A DNA stretch of 20,249 bases. Origin: Bacillota bacterium (GTDB lineage: Bacteria; Bacillota; Negativicutes; Sporomusales; UBA7701). This document shows positions 7,453-14,004 of this stretch, one piece after another (position 1 is the stretch's first letter; each line of letters begins with the position of its first letter). Made by a program: the position numbers and the translations under genes. Location of the stretch: the NCBI GenBank assembly GCA_023415075.1, contig JAEZLU010000024.1, positions 1 through 20,249 of the forward strand. Direction: 5' to 3'. The notes under the pieces are model-generated. The model was not told the origin of the DNA, did no database searches, and worked only from the letters and a program-made list of their open reading frames with translations.

Positions 7453-8082
7453 ATGCAAGTCAGGATTATTCACCCGCCCCGCCGCCTGAGCCTGGCCTGG
7501 CTGGTCGAAGGCGATCACCGGCCGATTGTCGCCGAACTCCAGGTCCTACTCCAACAATCCGGCCTGTACGAGGGGCGAATCAGCGGCGTCTATGACGCCG
7601 CCACCGCCGAAGCTGTTGCCCGTTTTCAGGAACTGCGGGGCCTCAGGCCCACCGGCCAGCTTGATCCCCTCACCTACTGCCGGTTGTTCCCGGCCGTCGT
7701 CAGCGACAGCGGCCCGGCCCTGAAACCGCGGGCCAAAGCCGGCCTGCCCAGAGCCAACATCCTCATAACCAAATCGACCCGTACCCTCACCCTCTTCGAC
7801 GGCAACGCCCCCCTCCGCCACTTCCCGGTGGCCATCGGCAAACCATCCACCCCCACCCCGGAAGGCAACTACGCTATCGCCAGCAAAATCATGAACCCCG
7901 GCGGCGTCCTCGGCAGCCGCTGGATGGGCCTCAACTACGACGCCTACGGCATCCACGGCACCAACGCCCCCTGGTTTATCGGCCAAATGGTCTCCCTCGG
8001 CTGCATCCGCATGCACAATGCCAACGTCGAAGAAGTTTTCCAGTCGGTGGTCATCGGCACTCCGGTCTTCATCAGGAACTGA
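7453..8082 (+). CDS. L,D-transpeptidase with peptidoglycan-binding domain
   Basis: A 209-residue YkuD-type enzyme that makes or edits peptidoglycan cross-links. A peptidoglycan-binding helical domain (about residues 20-80, with YEGRISGVYDAATAEAVARFQ) precedes the catalytic domain (about 100-209). The active-site signature is complete: HGT at 168-170 and SLGCIRM at 181-187 with nucleophile Cys184. ATG at 7453 is set by AGGAGG 7 nt upstream; the frame stays open far upstream, but that part is antisense to cphB. No signal peptide is visible, as in B. subtilis spore-associated YkuD, so export or mother-cell action is uncertain. It stands alone and is followed by a strong terminator. The CATATAATG promoter element suggests expression in sporulation (inference). 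Confidence 0.92.
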   Translation: MQVRIIHPPRRLSLAWLVEGDHRPIVAELQVLLQQSGLYEGRISGVYDAATAEAVARFQELRGLRPTGQLDPLTYCRLFPAVVSDSGPALKPRAKAGLPRANILITKSTRTLTLFDGNAPLRHFPVAIGKPSTPTPEGNYAIASKIMNPGGVLGSRWMGLNYDAYGIHGTNAPWFIGQMVSLGCIRMHNANVEEVFQSVVIGTPVFIRN

Positions 8083-8173
8083 CTGCGGCGCCCCCGCCAA
8101 AAGCCATCATCAATACACTACATATATCCGCCGGCCCCCGGACCAGTCTGCCTGTTAACAATCAGCCCCAAGC

Positions 8174-8220
8174 AAAAGCCGCCGATATCATCCTTCAAGG
8201 ATATCACCGGCGGCTTTTTT
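8174..8220 (+). terminator. Terminator after the L,D-transpeptidase, perhaps bidirectional
   Basis: AAAGCCGCCG pairs with CGGCGGCTTT, with a second inner pairing ATATC..TCC/GGATAT, and six T's follow on the plus strand. The reverse direction has four T's and may serve the HipA-like gene ending at 8276. Confidence 0.85.
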
Positions 8221-8275
8221 ATCCGTCCAGGAGAACAGACCTATAGACGCTGTTTTTTCTATAATGCAAGTGAAG

Positions 8276-9055
8276 CTAATCCCCCCCGGCCCGGCGCTCG
8301 GCCGGAATGAGGGCCGTCAGGCAGGTCAGCACCTCAGCCGCCCGCTCCCTTCTGGCTATCAGATAGCGGACCGCCGCCTCCCGCTCGCCGGCCTGGGGCA
8401 GCCATTCCCCGGGAATGGCCTCCACCGCGTCGGTCAGGAACCCGTCCGACCACGTCGCCAGCCGGGTCACATAAGGCGCAAAATCGGCCGGTCGCAGCCA
8501 ATGCTTCAAAAGCGACCCGTACACTCCGTGGCGGTTAACCTCCATCCGCTTCGCCAGGCCAGCCAGTTGCTCCTCCGTCCACAGCGCCCGCCGGAAGAGG
8601 TGGGAATTGTCGATCGCGTAGATCCGGTAACCCTTGGCTTCCCGCCGCAGCAGAAGGTTGCGGCGGTTCAGCGTCCTATCGACATTCTGCACCAGATTAT
8701 CGAAGAGCATCACCCCGGCCATTTCCTTGAGATTGGCCGCCTGGCCCACATTCCGGCTATTCAGGAAATCCGTGCCGCTAAAATACAGGCAGGCGTAATG
8801 CCGCCCGGCCGTCACCCCGGCCAGCCGGCTTCGCTTTATCAGCCGCTCCTCCAGGCGGATTATCCCGCCCGGGGGAAAGCACAGCTCCAGGCTAACCCCC
8901 AGTCGGTTCCCCAAAAACTCGTTGGCCAGCACCTTGGGCCCCAGCTTGTTATTCTGCAGCTTCACCACATATATCTTGCCGTCGTCGCCGCGGAACAACT
9001 GGGGCGAAGTCGCCCCCGCCGCCGCCGGCCCCAGATAATCGACCGCGTTCAGCAT
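8276..9055 (-). CDS. HipA-like kinase family protein
   Basis: A 259-residue protein with the fold landmarks of the HipA-like kinases. YVVKLQNNKLGPKVLANE (29-46) provides the nucleotide-binding Lys32. DNLVQNVDRTLNRRNLLL (119-136) looks like a catalytic loop with Asp126 and Asn130 or Asn133. YAIDNSHLF (146-154) gives a DFG-like Asp149. It lacks the N-terminal subdomain of classical HipA toxins, and no HipB antitoxin gene is adjacent. It therefore belongs with the stand-alone Firmicute HipA-like kinases of unknown substrate rather than a persistence module. Start ATG at 9055 is chosen over 9133 because the earlier part overlaps the upstream terminator; a G-rich ribosome site precedes it. A CATATACTG element lies 42 bp upstream. 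Confidence 0.8.
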   Translation of the reverse strand: MLNAVDYLGPAAAGATSPQLFRGDDGKIYVVKLQNNKLGPKVLANEFLGNRLGVSLELCFPPGGIIRLEERLIKRSRLAGVTAGRHYACLYFSGTDFLNSRNVGQAANLKEMAGVMLFDNLVQNVDRTLNRRNLLLRREAKGYRIYAIDNSHLFRRALWTEEQLAGLAKRMEVNRHGVYGSLLKHWLRPADFAPYVTRLATWSDGFLTDAVEAIPGEWLPQAGEREAAVRYLIARRERAAEVLTCLTALIPAERRAGGD

Positions 9056-9096
9056 CCTCTTCCCCCCCGCCGGCCGCCATCGGCCACGTGACGGTA

Positions 9097-9105
9097 CAGT
9101 ATATG
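9097..9105 (-). promoter_or_regulatory. -10-like element CATATACTG before the HipA-like gene
   Basis: The minus strand reads CATATACTG, 42 bp before the ATG and just past the terminator of the upstream gene. The same nonamer occurs before the glycosyltransferase at 14995. CACT about 17 bp upstream could be a sigma-K-type -35 (ACNN). Short and degenerate. Confidence 0.4.
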
Positions 9106-9131
9106 AAGCGGCCGCCGGCAAAGTGCCTGCC

Positions 9132-9162
9132 AAAAAAAACCGCCCCGGCGCCCGGAGCGGTT
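9132..9162 (-). terminator. Terminator after the SDH-family peptidase gene
   Basis: AACCGCTCCGG pairs with CCGGGGCGGTT (one mismatch, GCG loop), followed on the minus strand by eight T's. It lies 8 nt past the stop at 9170. Confidence 0.9.
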
Positions 9163-9169
9163 AACTTAT

Positions 9170-10003
9170 TTACTCAGGCTTTTTAAAAGTATCCCGGCCA
9201 TACGGCACCGGAATATACTGGACTGAAGGCCGTCGCTGGGCCGGCTGGGGATAAAGCTCCATCAAATCGTAAATCTCGGCCGGCAGATCAGGCACCACCG
9301 GCAGCCCCAGCTCCTTCAGGTGGTCGCAGGTAATCGGGAAATCGTGCGTCCAGCGGCCCTCGCTCAGCGTGTGGGCAAGCCTCTGGGCCGCCGCCGGCTC
9401 CATCTTGTCGGCCAGCAGCTTTGCCAGGAACTCCTCCACCTGCCGCATCGCCTTGCCGGCCATATCGGCCAAAATCAGCGTACTATCCTCGAGCCGGTTG
9501 ATATTCTTCTGCTCCACCGCCTTCAATATAGACGCCGCCGGATACTGGCCAAGCTGCGGGTCAACCGGCCCCAGCACCGCGTTGCAGTCGAGGACGATCT
9601 CGTCGGCCGCTAGGGCGATCATCGTGCCGCCGCTCATCGCATAATGAGGCACGAACACCGTCACCTTGGCCTTATGGCGCATCAGGGCGTGGGCAATCTG
9701 CTCGGAAGCCAGTACCAGGCCGCCGGGAGTATGCAGCACCAGATCGAGCGGCATATCGTCCGGCGTCAGGCGGATGGCCCGCAGCACCTGCTCAGAATCC
9801 TCGATATTAATATAGCGGCTGATCGGCAGCCCGAGAATGCTGATGGCCTCCTGGCGGTGAATAAGGGTAATCAGCCGCGAATTGCGGCGCTCCTCGATCG
9901 ACCGGATAAGCCGCACCCTGGCCCGTTCTATCGTCTGCTGCCGAACCATCGGCCACAGCGTAAACACAATAAACAACAGCCAAAAAAACTGACTAAAATC
10001 CAT
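9170..10003 (-). CDS. Membrane-anchored SDH-family serine peptidase (ClpP/SppA fold)
   Basis: A 277-residue member of the serine dehydrogenase proteinase group, related to signal-peptide peptidase SppA and ClpP. One hydrophobic segment at residues 4-20 should anchor it in the membrane. The ClpP-like core follows: LVLHTPGG (88-95, oxyanion region), YAMSGGTMIALAADEIVLD (121-139) with nucleophile Ser124, and LGPVDPQ (144-150). ATG at 10003 has GGAGG 7 nt upstream; an open frame to 10108 runs over a terminator and is not used. The gene has terminators on both sides, so it is probably its own unit. Natural substrate is unknown; leftover membrane peptides or a spore-membrane role are possible. Confidence 0.87.
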   Translation of the reverse strand: MDFSQFFWLLFIVFTLWPMVRQQTIERARVRLIRSIEERRNSRLITLIHRQEAISILGLPISRYINIEDSEQVLRAIRLTPDDMPLDLVLHTPGGLVLASEQIAHALMRHKAKVTVFVPHYAMSGGTMIALAADEIVLDCNAVLGPVDPQLGQYPAASILKAVEQKNINRLEDSTLILADMAGKAMRQVEEFLAKLLADKMEPAAAQRLAHTLSEGRWTHDFPITCDHLKELGLPVVPDLPAEIYDLMELYPQPAQRRPSVQYIPVPYGRDTFKKPE

Positions 10004-10082
10004 TCCTTCGCCTCCTTCCAACATTTTACCCCTATTTCTTCCCCGTCGGCCACCCCGAACCCTTCTTACCGCCCGCGACTCC

Positions 10083-10116
10083 CAAAAAACAAAAGACCAC
10101 GGCAGCAACCGTGGCC
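10083..10116 (-). terminator. Terminator after the DUF3794-SH3b gene
   Basis: GGCCACGG pairs with CCGTGGTC (7-8 bp, loop TTGCTG), followed on the minus strand by TTTTGTTTTTT. It lies 8 nt past the stop at 10124. Confidence 0.9.
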
Positions 10117-10123
10117 CCTTGGC

Positions 10124-11011
10124 TTAACCCTTGGGCGCACCCACATTCAGCAGCCAGCCGGCGATCCAGCCGGTCGTAGCCCCGTCGGGCAGCACCACTT
10201 TATACCAGCCGAAGGCCTGATCCTTAAGCGTCACCATATCGCCCCTATTGACCTGGGTCACCACCGGGAAATTAGTGCCGGGACCGGTACGGACATTAAC
10301 CCTCGAGCCGGTCACCGTCGCCGTCCCGCTCACCCCCATACTCGTGCCAGCCGTCGGTGTCAACCCTGGGCCGGAAACCACCACGTTGCCCGGGGCGGCA
10401 CCGCCGCCCATCGGAGCGCCGGCCTCCATTTCACCGGCCTCCAGCGGCTCGACAGGCATCAAATTGGTGACATCCATCTCCGTCGTAGTGACCACCCTGG
10501 TCCAGACCTTAAGTATGATGGTGATATGCACCTCCCGCGGATTAGCAGCGTCGAAATCAAAAGAAATAAACTCTACCATTGCATCGGCGGTAGCCTTCAT
10601 ATCGGGTGTAGCGCCCTCTACCGGTATATCCCGCGTCCAGCGCACGTGCGGCAGTTCGAACGCATGCACCGGCTGATCTGGCAGGGCGGCTACATACATC
10701 ACCTTGATCTCAAGATCGCCGCGAACCACGACCTTGTCAGGTATCACGGCTATATTGATAATATTCAGGTTCTTCACGAAAACGTCGATAATCTGCTCGA
10801 TATCCGGCTTCGGATCAGGCACCGTCATATCGGCCTCGACGACCCGCTGCATCATGTTAGCGCCCAGCACTTGCTCGACCTGGATAGTCTCAGCCGCAAG
10901 CGTCGGGAAGCCGCAGGCTTCGTCAAAGTCTTCGACCGGGCCGGCCCCGGCCGTCGCCGTCACATTCCCCGAAGTTGCCATCGTCGTGTTCTGTCTCTTT
11001 TGGTCAGCCAT
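10124..11011 (-). CDS. SPOCS/DUF3794 spore-envelope protein with C-terminal SH3b domain
   Basis: A 295-residue protein. Residues about 43-185 form a DUF3794 (SPOCS) domain, with TVPDPKPDIEQIIDVFVKN and PDKVVVRGDLEIKVMYV. This domain is known from SipL, which recruits coat proteins to the spore surface in Clostridioides difficile. A Gly/Ala/Pro-rich linker (about 190-230) leads to a bacterial SH3 domain (about 231-292; SRVNVRTGPGTNFPVV, WYKVVLPDG, GWIAGWLLNV). SipL itself has a LysM domain instead, so this is a different architecture. No signal peptide, as expected for mother-cell proteins. GGGGGAAAACA before ATG 11011 sets the start. It follows its paralogue by 40 nt in one operon. Spore function is inferred from the domain and neighbours. 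Confidence 0.85.
   Translation of the reverse strand: MADQKRQNTTMATSGNVTATAGAGPVEDFDEACGFPTLAAETIQVEQVLGANMMQRVVEADMTVPDPKPDIEQIIDVFVKNLNIINIAVIPDKVVVRGDLEIKVMYVAALPDQPVHAFELPHVRWTRDIPVEGATPDMKATADAMVEFISFDFDAANPREVHITIILKVWTRVVTTTEMDVTNLMPVEPLEAGEMEAGAPMGGGAAPGNVVVSGPGLTPTAGTSMGVSGTATVTGSRVNVRTGPGTNFPVVTQVNRGDMVTLKDQAFGWYKVVLPDGATTGWIAGWLLNVGAPKG
10772..10822 (-). repeat. Copy 1 of a near-identical DNA segment shared by the DUF3794 paralogues
   Basis: This 51-nt stretch matches 11571-11621 at about 45 of 51 bases. It codes for the core PDPKP-IEQIIDVFVKN in both genes, showing tandem duplication and possibly later gene conversion. Confidence 0.7.
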
Positions 11012-11051
11012 TGTTTTCCCCCCTTCTCCTGGAGTTGTCGGCAACCGGAAA

Positions 11052-11786
<735 letters not shown>

Positions 11787-11814
11787 ACATATTCCCCCCT
11801 TTGTGTTTTCTAGT

Positions 11815-11824
11815 TATATATATG
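11815..11824 (-). promoter_or_regulatory. AT-rich -10-like element before the DUF3794 operon
   Basis: The minus strand reads CATATATATA about 30 bp before the GTG start, in a GC-rich background. A CATA-type -10 for sigma E or K fits the position. A TCACATA stretch about 14 bp upstream is a possible -35. A small palindrome CTTAT-gtg-ATAAG at 11837-11849 lies just upstream. Confidence 0.35.
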
Positions 11825-11849
11825 CCTGGATTTTGTCTTATGTGATAAG

Positions 11850-11877
11850 AAAAGACTTGGCTCTCCCCAAGTCTTTT
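11850..11877 (-). terminator. Orphan terminator-like hairpin upstream of the DUF3794 operon
   Basis: AAAAGACTTGG pairs perfectly with CCAAGTCTTTT (11 bp, 6-nt loop), followed on the minus strand by TTTTCTTATC. No coding gene reads into it: the next minus-strand gene upstream ends at 12571 with its own terminator. It may end a short untranslated transcript or insulate the operon. Confidence 0.55.
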
Positions 11878-11951
11878 CGCTAATTCGCAGGCCGATAGGC
11901 CTTTCCGGGCCGTCTCGACGGCATCCGACATAACATTTCTCCAGCCAGCGA

Positions 11952-11960
11952 CATAATATG
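11952..11960 (+). promoter_or_regulatory. -10-like element CATAATATG before the Cys-rich gene
   Basis: CATAATATG lies 56 bp before the ATG at 12016, inside the near-palindrome ACATAATATGT. TAACATT 14 bp upstream resembles a sigma-E -35 (KMATATT). It fits a mother-cell promoter, but the match is loose. Confidence 0.4.
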
Positions 11961-12015
11961 TAATAAAGCCGTTCCCCTAGCCGGACGGCTGAACTGACGG
12001 GAGGTACACCGACAA

Positions 12016-12273
12016 ATGAATAGCCGTCCAAGCTCCTACTGGCCCGGAGCCTTTTCCCTCTGGGGCCCGCCCGGCCCCGGCGGCTGCGCCGGCGATTACG
12101 GCGAATTCGCCGGGCAGCCCTGCTTTGAACCGGTAAAGGAATGTGTCAAAAAATACAAGGCCTGCTACAAGCTCTACAGAATCTCCGTCCTCCGCCTCTA
12201 CAAAGTCTGCTCCCGCTGCGGCTGCGAATTCGACTATTACCAGCAGCGCGGCTGCTGCCCCCGCTGCTACTAA
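12016..12273 (+). CDS. Small Cys/Tyr-rich protein with zinc-ribbon-like C-terminus
   Basis: An 85-residue protein I do not recognise. It has ten cysteines: C24, C36, C43, C50, and a tight C-terminal set C65, C68, C70, C80, C81, C84. VCSRCGCEFDYY...GCCPRCY has the paired CxxCG / CPxC knuckles of a zinc ribbon. The first third is Gly/Pro/aromatic-rich (SYWPGAFSLWGPPGPGGC), and tyrosines are frequent, as in cross-linked spore-coat proteins. There is no signal peptide or membrane segment. GGGAGGT lies 10 nt before the ATG. It is the only plus-strand gene between spore-envelope operons, with a sporulation-like promoter element upstream. A coat or exosporium protein is a fair guess; a small regulator or metal-binding protein is the alternative. 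Confidence 0.75.
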   Translation: MNSRPSSYWPGAFSLWGPPGPGGCAGDYGEFAGQPCFEPVKECVKKYKACYKLYRISVLRLYKVCSRCGCEFDYYQQRGCCPRCY

Positions 12274-12292
12274 GGATCCACCCAAGAACGAA

Positions 12293-12527
12293 GGCCGTTC
12301 AGAAGCCCCCCAGGTGCACGACGGCCCCGCAAACCCAGCAGCGCCGACGGCCCAGAACGGGCCTAGTGCCGAACGCACCATGGATGGCGCCAGCGTTCGG
12401 CCGCGTACACGTGACGTACGCCAGCAATGGTTTGCGGGGCCAAGTGCACAGTTCTTAGCGCCTCCGGCGCTTAGAACTGCGGCCTGACCCTTGCGGGTAC
12501 ATAGCAGATGGGGGCTTATCAACGGCC
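12293..12527. ncRNA. Candidate structured RNA or palindromic mobile element, unrecognised
   Basis: Almost the whole 300-nt gap between two convergent genes folds. Outer helix: 12293-12299 with 12521-12527 (7 bp), a 3x3 internal loop, then 12303-12310 with 12510-12517 (8 bp). Inside: 12314-12319 with 12444-12449 (GTGCAC), a small loop, then 12323-12335 with 12429-12441 (13 bp perfect). This closes a four-way junction with hairpins 12349-12363, 12368-12401 (9-bp stem GCCGAACGC/GCGTTCGGC) and 12403-12421. Next comes hairpin 12449-12479 (14 bp, one mismatch, 3-nt loop). A small ACCC/GGGT hairpin at 12487-12498 has a GCAA loop on the minus strand. GAA flanks both ends. Strand cannot be decided. 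It matches no RNA family I know (not tmRNA, RNase P, SRP or 6S). Confidence 0.55.
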
Positions 12528-12530
12528 GAA

Positions 12531-12566
12531 ACAAAAAAAGAGGCAAAGCACATGCTTTGCCTCTTT
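12531..12566 (-). terminator. Terminator after the first CAP-domain gene
   Basis: AAAGAGGCAAAGCA (12537-12550) pairs perfectly with TGCTTTGCCTCTTT (12553-12566), 14 bp, and seven or more T's follow on the minus strand. It begins 5 nt past the stop at 12571. A weaker T-run on the plus side could also stop transcripts coming from 12016. Confidence 0.92.
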
Positions 12567-12570
12567 CTCA

Positions 12571-13269
12571 TCAACCGTCGGTAAACTCCTGAACCACATA
12601 AACCGAGCCGCCGCCGTTATAGCGGACGCCAACCCCGACCTGGGTATAATGGGGGTTGAGAATATTGGCCCGGTGGCCGGAACTGTTCATGAACGCATTC
12701 TCGGCGTTGGCCACGCTGTTGTTGATCGCCAGATTCTCGCCGGCATAGCCGAAGGGGATGCCCCGCGCCCGCATCCGGTCGAACGGCGTCTGGCCCTCGG
12801 GGTTGTTGTGGGCGAAGAAATTCCGGTTGATCATATCCTGGGCGTAATCTTCCGCCAGGCTGGTCAACTTCATATTGATTCGGAGCGGCGGCAAGCCGTT
12901 GGCTGCCCGGTCGGCGTTAAGCAGCGAAAATGCCCGTTGCTCGTCGGCCGTAAGTCCGGAACTCGCGGGAGCGGGTGCAGGGCTGGAAACCTGTACCGGG
13001 ACCGGTCTCGGCTGGCGTACCGTCAGCGTATCGGGAGCCGGGCTGCCGCTCCCGGAGCCGCTCCGAGCCACGATCGTCAAAAGGCTGAGAGCCACCAGAC
13101 CGCCGACCACCACTTTATTCCCGCCGGCATCGCTGCGCCAGGTTGCCTGGGCCTGGTCCCGTTCGGCCGCCAGCGCGGCTGTGGCAAAAGCTCCGCCGCC
13201 CGAGGAGGCGGTGAGGGAAAACGCCACAACACCGGCCAGGATCATCTTTGTCCAACGTTTTTTTCCCAT
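12571..13269 (-). CDS. YkwD-like CAP-domain exported protein
   Basis: A 232-residue protein of the CAP/SCP superfamily, as in B. subtilis YkwD and many spore-associated clostridial proteins. Residues 1-35 are a signal peptide (MGKKRWTKMILAGVVAFSLT, probable cut after AALA). A second hydrophobic stretch at 53-68 (VVVGGLVALSLLTIVA) could keep it in the membrane. A Pro/Ser linker (75-105) leads to the CAP domain (about 107-230), with LNADRAANGLPPL, HNNPEGQTPFDRM, GENLAIN, GHRANILNPHY and VYVVQEF. The domain's conserved His/Glu pocket residues are present (HNNPEG, AGENLA, GHRANIL). Molecular role is unsettled for the family. AGGCAGG precedes ATG 13269. A paralogue lies directly upstream. Confidence 0.88.
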   Translation of the reverse strand: MGKKRWTKMILAGVVAFSLTASSGGGAFATAALAAERDQAQATWRSDAGGNKVVVGGLVALSLLTIVARSGSGSGSPAPDTLTVRQPRPVPVQVSSPAPAPASSGLTADEQRAFSLLNADRAANGLPPLRINMKLTSLAEDYAQDMINRNFFAHNNPEGQTPFDRMRARGIPFGYAGENLAINNSVANAENAFMNSSGHRANILNPHYTQVGVGVRYNGGGSVYVVQEFTDG

Positions 13270-13403
13270 CGTGTAACCTGCCTTTCTGCGCTAGATAATA
13301 AATAACCCAACGCAACGGCAAATTCCACTGAAAGGCTGACTAGTCAAGGCTATATATTCGCGTTATGTATACTTAAATCCTTTCGCCGGCCTGGCGGTAA
13401 TCT
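13270..13403. other. Gap between the two CAP genes
   Basis: No gene. A minus-strand TTGACT (13347-13342) has no convincing -10 at 17 bp, and ATTATTTAT near 13295-13305 may be the -10 region for the downstream CAP gene. The sequence is AT-richer than its surroundings. No strong terminator is seen after the upstream CAP gene, so read-through is possible. Confidence 0.4.
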
Positions 13404-13892
13404 TTACCGGCCCACGAACTCCTGAACCACGTACACCTGGCCCTGCGGCCCCGGACGGACGCCGATGCCCACCTCGCGGTAATCGGCGCTCAGGATATTG
13501 GCCCGGTGCGACTCGCTTGTCATTAAAAGCCGCTGGGCCTCGGCCACGCTCCGGTGGGCCGCCAGGTTCTCGCCGGCAAAGCTGTAGGTCACCCTGTAGC
13601 GGCGCATCCTGTCGAACGGCGACTCGCCCTCAGGGCTGTAATGGCCGACAAAGCCTCTGGCGGCCATATCGTCGGCATAATCGCGGGCCAGCGCGACCAG
13701 CGCCGGATTAACCGTCAGGGCCGGCAAACCGGCGGCCCGCCGGTCGGCGTTCAAAAGCGCCACGGCCTCAGCCTCTTCAGCCGTCAGTTGGCTGGCCGGC
13801 CCGGCGTCAGCGGCGGCGGCAAGGCCGCCGGCAGCCGCCAAGAGAAGCGCCGCCGCCAGGCAGCAAACCACAAGCCTGAGCAAAACCTTCAT
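13404..13892 (-). CDS. Short YkwD-like CAP-domain secreted protein
   Basis: A 162-residue protein with a clear signal peptide (MKVLLRLVVCCLAAALLLAA, cut probably near residue 28-30) and a CAP domain (about 37-160). It shares the signature blocks of the neighbour (LNADRRAAGLPAL, YSPEGESPFDRM, AGENLAAHRSV, SHRANILSADY, VYVVQEFVGR) but lacks its linker and second hydrophobic segment. It should therefore be released rather than anchored. ATG at 13892 has AGGAG 8 nt upstream; an open frame to 13958 adds a charged leader before the signal peptide and is not used. The two genes are tandem duplicates that have diverged in their N-terminal halves. It follows yabG by 112 nt, beyond a terminator. Confidence 0.88.
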   Translation of the reverse strand: MKVLLRLVVCCLAAALLLAAAGGLAAAADAGPASQLTAEEAEAVALLNADRRAAGLPALTVNPALVALARDYADDMAARGFVGHYSPEGESPFDRMRRYRVTYSFAGENLAAHRSVAEAQRLLMTSESHRANILSADYREVGIGVRPGPQGQVYVVQEFVGR

Positions 13893-13963
13893 AAATATTT
13901 CTCCTGCAAAAACCCCTTTCTCCGAAATTCGCCCTGTCCGGCGGCAAACCCTACCCAATAAGA

Positions 13964-13992
13964 CAAAAAAGGCGCCGTCATGGCGCCTTTTA
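13964..13992 (-). terminator. Terminator after yabG
   Basis: AAAGGCGCC pairs with GGCGCCTTT (loop ATGAC on the minus strand), followed by six T's. It lies 13 nt past the yabG stop. Confidence 0.92.
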
Positions 13993-14004
13993 CCAGCCTT
14001 ATAC

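Noticed and set aside
8276..9055. HipBA toxin-antitoxin module
   Set aside because: No HipB-like helix-turn-helix gene on either side, and the HipA N-terminal subdomain is missing.
12537..12566. Treating this hairpin as part of the structured element
   Set aside because: It is a textbook intrinsic terminator for the minus-strand CAP gene, 5 nt past its stop.
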